This document shows positions 11,130-21,884 of a stretch of 64,000 nt of DNA, in pieces. Position 1 is the first letter of the stretch. The number at the start of each line of letters is the position of its first letter. The DNA is from Ophioderma brevispina (Eukaryota > Echinodermata > Ophiuroidea > Amphilepidida > Ophiodermatidae). The translations under genes and the position numbers were made by a program. The stretch spans positions 62,001 through 126,000 of the forward strand of contig JAMKCH010001725.1 of the NCBI GenBank assembly GCA_023653785.1, in the 5' to 3' direction. The notes under the pieces are model-generated. The model made no database searches. It was not told the origin of the DNA and saw only the letters and a list, made by a program, of their open reading frames with translations.

Positions 11130-12560
11130 TGATAGTAAAACATGTAGGCGGTGTGGAGAAATATTTTAATCAACCAGGTTATTGGAAAGTTGTAATTTTG
11201 GGTTCTCAGATATCAAAATTACCATGGATTCATGTGTATCAGTTATCTCTTTGAATTGTAGAGGGCTCTCTCCGATACGAAAAAAGGTTGATATGTTTTA
11301 ATTATTTGTAAAACGTAAAAATTACATTATCTATTGTCTCCAAGAAACCCATTTAATCAATGATGACAAAGCCCCCGCCAACCTTCTATAGAAAGGGAAT
11401 GGGCAGGCTATATATTTTAAGTCAATTAAATTCACAAGCAGAGGGTGAACAGTAATTATGAATAATATTTGATTTCTATCCACTATTAAAGGTCTGCACC
11501 CAACCGTAATTATGTGGGTTATTGATTTTAGCTTTTTTTGATGCATGTTTTCCACTTGTCTGTGTACGGTCCAACCAAGATCACGCCGACTTTTATCATA
11601 ATAATAAGAAGGTTATTTCATGACTCACAACATACAAATTAATATTATATGTGGTGACTGGAATTTGGTGATAGACCCAAAACTTCGTGATACTCATAAT
11701 TCCTGTCTATGTAATACGGCCCAAACCCTAAAGGCAAGAGGAGGTGGTTTGTTTTGGACATAATCAGTGAGCTTGATTTAGTTGACCCTTGAGATGTTTA
11801 ATTGAGAATTTAAAAAGAAATAACTTGGAGGCACATAGACCTTAAAGCAGAGTAAGGTTGGAATTTTTTTTAATTTCAAGGGAATTGTTAAACTTAGTTC
11901 TAAACAGATAATTTTACCAGGTTACAGAACAGACCATTCAATTGCTTGTATTAATTTTCGTTGTTAAGTTATTTGGGCAAAAGGCAAAGTGTATTGAAAT
12001 TCAACATTTCTCTGCTGAAGGACCTACCTATGTTACCTAGTCCATGAAACTATCAAGAATTTTATCAGGCATCGCTGGCCTTCCTTTAATTTTGATAAAA
12101 TTAGAGTATTCACTCCCGTGTCTGGTTTTGCAAAATCCAAAGTGATCAGCTTTTTTTGATATGCTTTTATTGTAACTTAGAGGTAAACTTTTCCTTTCAT
12201 CATTCAAAGCGAGAGGAAGGTATGGGGGAGGTCAAATTACAGGCCGAAATGAAGATATTGAAAAAACATCATGTATATTTAGATTCATATATGGATATGG
12301 CCTCAATCACAAGAACATGGAGTTGGCAAATTAAGGAAAATTAAGATGGAAGGGGCTATTCTTGGTCACGTGTCTAAATGGCTAGACGCTTGAAACTTCC
12401 GCTTTCTTTCTGAAGCTTGAAAAAGGATCAGTTAAATACAACAATATCCCATAACTAGTCAATGATGATGGTATACTTAAATGTACAAAATGGAGAATTT
12501 TAAAATGAATTCCATTATTTTTATCAGAAGTTAATATAGCATGCAAGATAACAGATGATT
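11130..12560 (+). pseudogene. L1-like retrotransposon: zinc-knuckle-like end, endonuclease and linker of ORF2
   Basis: Frames broken by stops show an apurinic-type endonuclease domain. From about 11226: ISLNCRGLSPIRKKVD, then YCLQETHL (the QETH motif), then GDWNLVID near 11655 (the GDWN motif), then PGYRTDHSI near 11920 (the terminal DH motif). A charged linker follows (KREEGMGEVKLQAEMKILKK, 12195-12260) and then a segment resembling the RSRA.W..GEK region (12340-12430). Just upstream, KTCRRCGEIF at 11140 resembles a CCHC zinc-knuckle start and could be the end of ORF1. The order matches L1/Tx1/Nimb-type ORF2. The copy is dead and ends before the RT domain, which appears at 17480 in the same orientation. 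Confidence 0.7.
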
Positions 12561-13409
12561 TTAATTTAAAGTAATTTTATTAATACTATATTAGACCCAC
12601 ATGCGATTCAACCCCTTGACAAATTCTAATAAGGACTTTTTGTATATTCTTGTAGGGCTATATGGAATTAGGGATGAACAACTGTGTCTCGCCTTCGGGC
12701 AGCTGGCGTTGGTAGATATTCAGGTCAAAGTTCCTGACCTTTATAATTAGCATATTCATGGATCATAACTCCCTCACATTTGGTCTCAAAGCACAATGAG
12801 TGTCTATACCAAGGTTTTGGGGTCAACAAAAACACCCTTACATTAGGAAAACCGATCAAATGCACCCTTCCTTAATTTTTGCAAAATAGTATGCACTATC
12901 AGCATGAAATTGTACTTTAAACTTCGTCCCCCTGAACCATTTTAAAGGTGTTGGTTAAGACCTTCTTGGATTTCTTAGTTACAAAGCCTCTGACCCTTTT
13001 GATTTTGGTACAGGTGGATTGGTATAAGTCTCCTCTTTCAATTGATATCAAAAACGTTCCAATAGTCCTCCATTTGACGTCATAGTAATGTTTTAATGAA
13101 GTAATAATCATGGGAAACTTGATTTCTCCGATTGTTGCTAAAAATAAGCCAAGTTCTATTTTGAGTTAAAAATACAGGAATGTGTGATTTTGCTTGGTCT
13201 TTGGGGTGATTATGAAAGGAAAATCAAGTTTTGTAACATACACAGGAGGTATTAAGGGCATAAAGCATATATATATTTGATAGAAGTGAAAAAGAAAAAT
13301 ATTATAAGGTGGCAACCATCCCCTTCCTCCAAACTGAGTCTTGTCTTCCACTACCAAAGGTAAGGTGGCGTGACAGCTGGATTATTTTGCGCTAAAATGA
13401 AAGCAAATG
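12561..13409. other. Interval between nested elements, no recognisable gene
   Basis: This is the left part of the roughly 4.9-kb block separating the endonuclease and RT halves of L1-like sequence. No conserved domain is seen. Confidence 0.4.
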
Positions 13410-14413
13410 ATGGTCCTAAGATTAGATGCAGCCATTAGGTTTCAAATTTATGTGTTTTAGCTGGCCGGATGAAAAACTTGTTGGCAGTGGTAAACACCCC
13501 ACCTTCCTCCCCCAGGAAGACGAAGGTTACCTCAGACCTTCAAAGGTGGACTTTGCCACTCATATGAGGCAAGGAGTTCCATTCAGCCTACCTGTGACCT
13601 ATCAAACACCCCGACAATGGATGCATTTAAACACCCTGATGATGGATGCGTTTAAGTTGGGGGCTCAAAGGTCTCCTATCTCTTCAGGGGCCGGCCGCTG
13701 ACCAGCCGGCTCATCACAACATAAACGTCCTTGAGTTGTTCGCCGTCTTTCTGGCATTGCGGCACTGACTCCCCGTGTCAGGGGGAAGGTAATTGTTGTC
13801 CGCTGCGACAATATGAAGGTGGTGACATATAAACAAGGAAGGGGGTGTAATCAGTCCCAGCCTATGCAGGGAGATTCTTCGGCTATTCGGGTGGTTCCGA
13901 GATTGGGACATCGGGCTGATCGCCTCCCGTGTTTCGGGAGTTGACAATGGTTTGTGGACAGTCTCCCAGGAGGTACCTATCCCAGACACAGCCAAAAGTC
14001 AGAGGCCCGTCGGTGGAGTGGCAGCTCTACTTTGCAGTTTGCCGCACAATCTTCTAGATGGTGGACCGTCCGCACGTGGATCTGTTCGCCTCAGTCATGA
14101 ATCGTCAGATTGTGGCATATTAGGGGCCTACTCTTGGAACCCGGATCCCTGGGCAGTCAAACGGGGCGCCGTGGCAGCGGACCGGTCAGGATTGATAGCC
14201 TATGCTTGATCATAGCTTCTCCAGGTTGCCTGGTCCTGCTGGTAGCCCATTATGGCCACGGCAGCTGTGGTTTCCCAGGCCGCTAGATCTGCTTGTAGGC
14301 CTAAGGGAACAGATTCATCTTCCAAAGGGAGGGGTCCTCCAGCCGACGCGTTCGTTCCAGAGTGCACCACCCATGCTCCGAACCTGTCTGGTGCATTTCT
14401 GCAGACTGTACAT
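13410..14413 (+). pseudogene. DIRS-like retrotransposon: RT end and RNase H region
   Basis: The 91-residue frame at 13426-13701 ends in sequence matching the junction between RT and RNase H of DIRS elements (RQGVPFSLPVTYQT then a degraded TDAS block). Next comes HHNINVLELFAVFLALRH at 13717, a hallmark of DIRS RNase H. After a frameshift, KVIVVRCDNMKVVTY (13790-13833) supplies the catalytic-type CDN. A degraded GVDNGLVDSLSR-like block follows near 13940, then PHVDLFASVMNRQIVAY near 14071, and WFPRPLDLL near 14262, as in the RNase H to tyrosine-recombinase linker. The element is on the plus strand, has frameshifts and stops, and is interrupted by a MITE at 14415. Confidence 0.75.
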
Positions 14414-14414
14414 A

Positions 14415-14748
14415 GGCGACGAAAAAAGAAAACCCTGTTTTACGGGCGAGCGGATCTTTCGAGTAGGGTCGGTCGGTCGGGCAATTTTTTTCTTTTTTTC
14501 TTTTTTTTTTCTTTTCTGGAGCTCAAAATTGGCCTAAAATAGCCCCAAAATCTGAAAAATCAAGTGAAAAAATGAAAAATTTTTACAAACAAATTTTCTA
14601 GAAATATTTTGCCAAAATTGATAAATTTGGGCTAAAAACAGGCTGATTTTACATGATTTTTGGAAAAACTAAAAAAAAAAAAATTCTGCAAAACTGAAAA
14701 ATCAGGGTCGGTCGGGCCCGTAAAACAGGGTTTTTTATTTTCGTCGCC
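14415..14748. mobile_element. MITE with GGCGACGAAAA termini, inserted in the DIRS-like element
   Basis: The left end GGCGACGAAAAAAGAAAACC continues into CTGTTTTACGGGC. The right end reads as the reverse complement GGCGACGAAAATAAAAAACC followed by CTGTTTTACGGGC. Inside each end is a GGTCGGTCGG motif. The terminal inverted repeats are therefore about 34 bp or more, and the total is 334 bp with an AT-rich core of polypyrimidine and polypurine tracts. DIRS-like coding similarity lies on both sides, which shows this is a later insertion. The superfamily is unclear. Flanks ACTGTACAT and CACTGCAAA are only weakly similar, so no firm target-site duplication is claimed. Confidence 0.65.
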
Positions 14749-15420
14749 TCACTGCAAATTATATAGCGTAAAGGACTGAGTGGGCATCCTTGATGGAGAC
14801 CGCAAAAAAGACTTAAAAAATCCGAGGCATTGTCCATTATTCATGACACATGATGTAATATTGTTATAAAAAACCCTAACCGCACTGAGGTGGGACTTTC
14901 TGAACAGGCTGCCATGCTTACTGTTCAGGCAAATTCACTAGAGCATTATAGGATTACTATGCAAGGTGTGCCGATAGAGAGTTCGATCCATGCAATTTCT
15001 GGAGACCGTAGCAATTTCCTCAAGGAAGTCTTTCAGGAGTGGGTTTACCTTAGTGTCCTGACTGTCTGAGGTTTCTTTTTTACCGAACAGGCCAGACCCG
15101 TAAAGGGTTCTGTGATGGCATGACAGTTTCTTTCAGTCCCCTCTTATCCAATCTGGTGAAGGGTATGTTTACCGATCGTCCCCGTTTCGTAGCCTTGTTC
15201 CGGAGTGGGATTTGCCATTGGTCTTGTAATTCTTGGTGTCGAACCGAAAGCTTAGTCTTCTGGAACTTCCTAGTGGCTGTGGCTTGTGGCCATAGGGGGT
15301 TCGGGATATACATGCCTTGTCTACGGAGGTCTCTATTCTCCACATGCAGGCTTTTTGAATCAGACTCTTTCTTTTACCCCGAATCCGGTGTTTCTGCCAC
15401 GTCTCACCATAGTTGCAGAC
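14749..15420 (+). pseudogene. DIRS-like tyrosine recombinase remnant
   Basis: The coding similarity of the DIRS-like element resumes after the MITE. A segment near 15020-15080 (LKEVFQEWVYLSVLTV) fits the N-terminal SAM-like domain of DIRS recombinases. MFTDRPRFVALF (about 15161) is followed by PEWDLPLVL (about 15199), the latter being a strong DIRS motif. HALSTEVSILHMQAF near 15320 and TPNPVFLPRLT near 15377 correspond to the 'SELHALS' and 'PNP.FLPK' blocks. Frames shift several times. The catalytic Arg-His-Arg-Tyr set cannot be traced, so the enzyme is inactive. A continuation to about 15660 is open but not recognised. Confidence 0.7.
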
Positions 15421-16245
15421 CGGGATTGCAGACAGCTCAGAGAAGCCTGCAGCAAGGGATACATTGAGCCAGCTGGATTTCCTCAGTCATCTGAAATGCA
15501 CACAAAAACACCATGATTGGTTGACTGGCTTCTTGGTTAGGGCATATGATGCTCACGCTTCCTCCTGGGCATTCTATAAAGAGGCCTTCATCCCAGACAT
15601 TTGGACAATGTCGGTTGGAGACTTGGAGTTCTACTTCCACCTTCAACAAGTCTATTGATGCATGTGTTAGTCAAGCGGAGAGGGTAGTCGCCGTCCAATC
15701 CCTCTTGGCTGATCGACCTATCATCTTGACCCAGGAGCATTAGGCGACTATGGGTGGGGCTTTGACAGGGGTTGCGTTGGCTACCTTCTGCGACCTTCGT
15801 CCGCCACCGATTAAGCCATGCAGTGGAATTCTGTGCAAAAGTAAGGCTGTGAAAGGAAGCTAGCCCTAGTATAGTGTATTTCCCTCTCAGGAGTGAGAGG
15901 GCGATACACTTGGGTATGATACTTATACCTTCCACGACCTTATGGCGCTCACGCAATTTGTTATTCTCCACCTGCAAGAAGGTCGTTGGAAGGTTTTTTT
16001 TAAGAGAAACATTTTGCGAAGGGCGAATCACAGCGCCGCTTGATGTGGTCCGTGATATTTGGTGCGTGCCATGTCCCGACTATTTCGGGAGTTGACTCAT
16101 TTAGCAGTGGTAATGGGGTTTTTAATAGTACCCAAGTGAAATATTTATGCAAAAAGGTCTATCACTAGTACCACACTATTAAATCACACAGGACTCATCA
16201 GTTCGAGGATCTGTCCAAGAACAGTATTCACTGATTTGACAATAA
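15421..16245 (+). other. Probable 3' part of the DIRS-like element, unrecognised
   Basis: A plus-strand frame at 15413-15658 and a 147-residue minus-strand frame at 15588-16031 overlap. The base composition stays GC-richer than the surroundings up to about 16090, like the DIRS-like coding part. This suggests the element extends to about 16.1 kb, but no terminal repeats or recombinase C-terminus were identified. Confidence 0.3.
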
Positions 16246-16249
16246 TATT

Positions 16250-16935
16250 GTACCTGTTTCATTATTATATAAATTAAGGTCAAATATTGTTGTTTAATAT
16301 TTATACAGACTGACGAATTGTCTAATTTACGTTGAGAAAAACTTGTACAAATTTGGATTAAAAGTGCTATGCTGAAAAGCAATGATGGCTGCATTTGTAA
16401 GCCTAAAAATATGTTTATTGTTTTTATTGACCCCCAAAACATGGGTATAGACACCACCTTTTTGCTTCTAGGCCAATTGGCTGAGCAGTTATGACCCATC
16501 ACATGCCATATAAAGGTCATTGACCTTTGACCTTGAATATCTGACCAACGCAGCAACTAGAAGGCCAGACAAATTTTTACAATAGTATTTTGGCTGTTTT
16601 CATTATAGATTATGGTCAATGTTTCGGTTTATTTGATACTTGTACACACTGACAAATTGGCTAATTTATGTTGAGAAAACGTGGAAAAATTTTGATTAAA
16701 AGTGCTTGCTATGTTGAATGATAATGATGACTTCATTTGTAAGCCTCAAGACTGTTTTTATTGTGTTTATTGACCCCCAAAACATGGGTATAGGCACCAT
16801 CTTTTTGCTTCTAGGCCAATTGGATGAGCAGTTATAACCCATCATAGGCCGTATAAAGGTCATTGACCTTTGACCTTGAATATCTGACCAACGCAGCAAC
16901 TAGAAGGCGGGACAAATTTTTGGTAATTATTCATA
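16250..16935. repeat. Tandem duplication with 343-bp period (2 units)
   Basis: Two head-to-tail units match closely. CCCCCAAAACATGGGTAT occurs at 16431 and 16774, and CGCAGCAACTAGAAGG at 16549 and 16892, both 343 bp apart. Each unit holds AAGGTCATTGACCTTTGACC followed by TTGAATATCTGACCAACGC. The minus-strand frames found twice here are repeats of non-coding sequence, not a gene family. Confidence 0.85.
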
Positions 16936-17016
16936 TGTAGGCCTACCAGAATATACAAACAGTCCTTTTATTAGAATTTTTTCAAGGTTGTATAGGACAT
17001 GTGTCATATTACACCT
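16892..17016. repeat. 125-bp direct repeat, left copy
   Basis: This copy starts CGCAGCAACTAGAAGGCGGG and ends GTGTCATATTACACCT. It is identical base for base to 17351-17475. It begins inside the second 343-bp unit and runs beyond it. Confidence 0.95.
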
Positions 17017-17350
17017 CTACTATTGTTATTTTTTGGCAATCTCTCTGTATCCCAGTGGGATCCCAGTGTAGGTTTTGTTCTGGGTTCTGTTGAGACTGCC
17101 TTTCAGCTTTTAAGATCATATCATATTGTTTAATCATATGAGACGTACTCAAGAGAAAATTGCCAGATCTCTTTCTCATCAACAGTTTCTAATCACACAC
17201 AGATTACTTAGGTACTGTACCCAAGGGTCTTCTTTTAAATCCAAATATCAACATTTCTGACACTACCTATCTCCATAGGTATCATGAGGTAATGTTCAGG
17301 ACTTCTAACTCTATCATGGATATTCTTATATTTTTTTTTTTTTTTTTTTT
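17017..17350 (+). other. Segment flanked by 125-bp direct repeats; possible ORF2 linker fragment
   Basis: The 334-bp segment ends in a run of about 22 T. A plus-strand frame includes RRTQEKIARSLSHQQFLITH (17138-17197), and a neighbouring frame NPNINISDTTYLHRYHEVM (about 17240-17296). Together they resemble the charged 'NP....Y...' linker between the endonuclease and RT of L1-like ORF2. Identification is tentative because no catalytic motif is present. Confidence 0.35.
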
Positions 17351-17475
17351 CGCAGCAACTAGAAGGCGGGACAAATTTTTGGTAATTATTCATATGTAGG
17401 CCTACCAGAATATACAAACAGTCCTTTTATTAGAATTTTTTCAAGGTTGTATAGGACATGTGTCATATTACACCT
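17351..17475. repeat. 125-bp direct repeat, right copy
   Basis: Identical to 16892-17016. It follows a poly-T run and leads directly into the RT-encoding sequence at 17480. Confidence 0.95.
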
Positions 17476-17479
17476 ACTA

Positions 17480-19962
17480 GTAATTACTACTAGTAATTTT
17501 CCACGGTTAAATGATGATCAAAGAAATACTCTGGAGGGCCTAATTCAACACGATGAACTTTTATTTGCCCTGAAAAATATGAAAAATAACAAGAGTCCAG
17601 GTCTAGATGGTTTTTACAGTGGAATTTTTTTAAATTTTTTAGTGATACCTCTCCTGGTTTTTAATGAAGCATATGACTCTGGGCACTCTTGGCGATTCTC
17701 AAAACACGGGGGGTTATCACATTAGGTACCCAAATCGCCCAACACCACGACGCCAGTTTTTCTAAAAACCTGGGCGTCCATTTCACTCTTAAATGTGACG
17801 TATAAGCTTGCCTCCTCTTGCAATCGGCTATCGGTTGAAAAAGGTCTTGGCCCCTTTAATGATGTTGAGTCAGACTTGGTTTCATGGCTGGGAAGGTTTA
17901 TAGGGGAGAATATCCAGGGTGTATATGATATATATGAAGTACACAGAAATTAACTTATCCTGGCCTTCTCCTTCTATAATTTTTTGAAACGGCTCTTGAC
18001 TCGGTTTCCCACAAATTTATTTTTAAACTCTTGACTTGTTAAATTTTTGGGGAGGATTGTAAAAGTGGATTTTTCAGTTTTTTTATAAGGGGCTCAATCT
18101 TCAGTTTTAGTTAACGGCCATATGACACCATTTTTTTGATATTTAGTTCAGTTGCAGACACGGCGATTGGTTTATCACTCTAATTTTTTTAACTAATGGT
18201 CGCAAATTTGAAATTTGGCATAATAATATGAGAACATAAAGGGTAATTTGAATAAAATTTTTTGGGTAATTGAGTACAAAGATTTGGGTGGACAATTGCA
18301 GACGATCACCACAATTATTTTGGATGGTAAAGAATCTTCTTAGTGAAACTTTTAAGTTGCTTATGATTTTAAAAAGGTTTCGGGGTTAAAGATTAATGTT
18401 GAGAACAGTGCAATTTGGATTGGCTCAAAAAAATTTCGAAACATTATTTGATAAAAACTACAAGATGGTTTGGGTGGGTACACAGAATTTTAATTATCTT
18501 GGTATTGTTTTATGTACTTATCTAAAATATAGTTAATGTTAATTATGACACCACTATGCAAGCTATTACCAATCAAATACACCACTGGTCGAAGAGGATT
18601 TTCTCACTGTTCTAGGAAGAGTTGTGGTTGTCAAATCCGCTTTTTTTACAAAGTGAATCACTCTTAATTCTGTCACTTCCAACTCCAAGAATGACCTTCT
18701 TATGAAATAACCTCAAATTTCTAAATTTTATCTGGAATGATAAAGGTGATAAGATAATCTACTCACATGGCACTTACAAGTGATAAAGGTGGAATCAAGA
18801 GAATCATTTGGGTTGTTTTTTGCAAAAGCAGCTTAAATTACAGATGGATTAAGAAGATTTCTAAAATGGATAATAACAGTAAAATAAAAATCTGTTTAAG
18901 ATAAAATGTTCCATCCCATATTGTAACTTTGATTTTTCTTCAGTCAATTATTGGGATAAAATTAATTTCAAATGACGAAAAATGCTTTTTGGAAAAGTTG
19001 AGTATTTGCCTGGAAAGAATTTGGTAATGCTTAATATGCCTCAAAGTAAGGAAGATGTATTGAGATCAGGTTTATGGCAACATCCCAAACATTAAGGTTG
19101 GTAACAAGTGTGTTTTGTATAGGGAATGGGACAATCATGGTATTAGATATGTAAATGATCTGTTTGATGTAATGGGGAGTTCCTATCCTTTCATGATGTT
19201 CAAATAAATTCAATTAGATGTGATTTCTTCCACTTTCATGGTTAAAAATGCAATCAATAAATCTTTTCCTCTAGTATAGGAGACAAAGGAACTCCTCATT
19301 AACCCATACAGGAGTCTAAATTACAATTCAATTTTAAGAGTCGAACGGCTGTAAACATTTTATAAACCTTTATCCAGTCAAATAGGGTGCAATATAAGTG
19401 TATCGCAAGTGGATCAAATCCTAAAGCCTTCAAACGTTTTTTTTAAACAGGAATGGTTTATTCATTATTACAATTGGCGTACCACCCATAGATAAAACTC
19501 CGTTGGTTTCACTTTTCGTCTTTTAATAGAATCCTGTGTACACATCTTATTTAATGAAAATAGGTAAATCAGGTAATTCTAGTGTGCCTTTTTTTGGAAA
19601 GTTATGATGTAGACATAGAACATTTATTGGGATTTGTCTTTTTGTTCAAAAAATTTTGGAATATTTTCCAGTGTTGGGTTAATACTACCTTGAATGTTAG
19701 AATAGTAGTTCAAAGAAACTTATATTATTTGGTATTACCTCTAGTAAATATATATAATTCACAGAGCATTCGGGAGATTTTGAATTCTTTATTTATAGAA
19801 GTAGAGTGAAAAATGAGAAACCTTCCTTCATGTGTGTGAAAACAGAGTTGAAAGTCTTTTCGGGCAAGAGAAATTTATATATATACCAATTCTATCAACA
19901 AAATTTTAATCATCGTTGGCAAATAATTGGAAGAAATTATTTGAGAATTTTTGTTTTTGTTT
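17480..19962 (+). pseudogene. L1-like retrotransposon: reverse transcriptase and C-terminal domain of ORF2
   Basis: The RT fingers begin with LKNMKNNKSPGLDGFY (about 17564-17611). Continuing in shifting frames: a 'WRP.SLLN.DYK..' block (17750-17815); LKKVLAPL; 'GRF.GENI..VYDI' (17890-17930); FETALDSVSH near 17985, matching the motif-A 'FEKAFDSV.H'; the codons for ADD preserved at 18298-18306 in a shifted frame, followed by TTIILDG; VSGLKINVENS and WIGSKKF (18376-18430); then NQIHHWSKR near 18570 and LPTPRMTFL near 18675. The end shows YRSRVKNEKPSFMC (about 19795) and FNHRWQII (about 19897), typical of the C-terminus of L1/Tx1/Nimb-type ORF2. The coding region ends near 19960. Many frameshifts and stops make it inactive. 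Confidence 0.75.
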
Positions 19963-20154
19963 TGTTTTTTTTTTTGGATAGCCGGCCTTGTTGCAGGGAG
20001 ACCGAATCGCCTGCCCTTGATTGCAGAAGGCACATGGGGATCACTTGGTCCACTGGTAGTCTGTTGTTGTTGTCTGTTGTCTGTGGTAACAAGGTTAACA
20101 TTTGCCTGTAATGTTCTTATACTTTGGATGATTTAAATCAAATTGTGGATACAT

Positions 20155-20645
20155 TGCCACATGGTGGCCCCCCTTGTTTGAAGAGGGTTTCGACGGTCAC
20201 ATGCCAAGGTCGGGGGTCATACGGTTCCAAGTTATGAATGGGCTAGAAGTGTAAGAAGTTTACCGACCTCATTTGAAATGTTTGTTTTCGTTGGAGGCAA
20301 CTTAATCATATGTGCTGCATGGGATCCCTCATTTGTTGATGAGGTCCAGGGTCACATACCAAGGTCAAGGTCATGTGAGGTCAATTTTGTAAAATTGGGC
20401 TGAAAATGTAAAATTGACCTCATTTGAAAGAGTTGAAGTTCAATTGTTACCAAACTTGAATCATGGGTGAGGGTCAAGTGCACACACCAAGGTCAAGGTC
20501 ACATGCCAAGGGCGGGAATCGGTCATGTTCGGCAGTCCGAGTTGTGGTCAAGGCTGAGATGTAATTGACCTCATTTGAAAAAAATTCAATTGGAACTAAC
20601 TTGGTTGTGGAGTTTGCATGAAATCCTCATTTGTTTTGTGATGTC
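20155..20645. repeat. Tandem array, 3 units of about 150 bp
   Basis: GACCTCATTTGAAA recurs at 20265, 20415 and 20567. Each unit also carries CACATGCCAAGGTC or a variant (CATACCAAGGTCAAGGTCA) and a TCATTTGTT-type end. GGTCA half-sites are abundant. Confidence 0.75.
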
Positions 20646-21790
20646 ACAGTTTCTATCATAGTGTCACCTCACAAAAGGGCATGCTACAATTTGCTTGTTA
20701 GCCTAGTGGCTATCCGACAAGAACAACAAATTAGCAATAAAACCAGTATAAATTTACAATATATAATTTAATCAAGTTGTGTTTCTTTCTTCATCTTCAA
20801 TAATACATATTTTGTGGCATCTTGGATCCAACGGAATTTAATAAAACAAATGGCTGGCATTCTTGAATTAAACTTTTCATAGTGTGTCTATTCATTTTGT
20901 GCTGTTTTTCCAAAAGGTTATGGAATATAGCAATGATTTACCTTATCGAAATAGAATGAACATACCTCGATAGATTTGAATTTAATTATATTTATTACCA
21001 GAGCTTCTTGTTTACTTGTGCATGCACATTTAAAGTAGTCCTTCCAGATACCACGATCACGTTACATTGAACTTCAAGTAAATTTACAGTTCGAGTAGTT
21101 TGATGTTTTTAATGTTCATAAGGTAAAGTTCTCCCCTGTCATGTCCACTCTTGCTAGTAGAATAGAAGATGCTATAAACTAGTGGATGATGCCAACTCAG
21201 GTAGAAATCATGGTACCTCTGGTCCAAAACTCCAACCAAATCATAAAATGGTGGACTCTATTGAAGAGAAATAGGAATCCAAATTCTAAATACTTTGGAT
21301 TCAATCTACAATGCCAAACCATGTTTTATAATGCATTTTTGATATTCATTAAACACTGCTAATTAAACTAAAAGCATTGTTTCAAAATATTGCAGCTACT
21401 GATTTACTGTTTCTGTCTGTTTTTTTTTTACAACTTAACTTCAGTGCAATTGTCAAACCATTACATTAATATAAATTTGATTTCCTTTATCATACATTCC
21501 TAATATTCTGGTAACTTATAAAATAACCTCAATATTGTTTGTACTGCTTTGTAAACACTAAACTTTGCCCCCCCTGCTCAGCATTTCAAATTTTAGAAAT
21601 ATTCCATTGCACTTGTTGCAGACCAAATCTTGAGCTTTTAATATCAATGAGAAAATTCCAAAATACTTCAGTTGGTAACTTCCAAAGAATATTAAGTTTC
21701 TCTCCATTGAATAACTTTTAGCTAATATCACCACTAATTTAAACTAATTTACTTCAATTTAAATCATCTCAGAATCCTTGCTTGGCAAGC
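20646..21790. other. AT-rich interval without a recognisable gene
   Basis: No protein-like frames above background and no clear repeats are seen. It may contain 3' flanking sequence of the L1-like element. Confidence 0.4.
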
Positions 21791-21796
21791 CCCGTC

Positions 21797-21874
21797 ATAC
21801 AGCTCTACTAGGGTGTCGGCCTCCAAAACGCCGCAACCACAGCTGCCCTCGTCAGACTCGCGTAGAGCTGGTAT
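21797..21874. other. Inverted repeat with 12-bp arms and 53-nt loop
   Basis: ATACAGCTCTAC (21797-21808) pairs with GTAGAGCTGGTAT (21862-21874), with one bulged base. The loop is GC-richer than its surroundings. It could be a chance hairpin, a small MITE or a structured RNA. Nothing further supports a function. Confidence 0.3.
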
Positions 21875-21884
21875 ACCTAGGCAT

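Noticed and set aside
15588..16031. 147-residue minus-strand ORF as a gene
   Set aside because: It lies antisense to the likely continuation of the DIRS-like element and shows no recognisable motif.
16179..16899. Two similar minus-strand ORFs as paralogous genes
   Set aside because: They are generated by the 343-bp tandem duplication. The shared part spans TTGACCT-rich repeat sequence and one copy is cut short.
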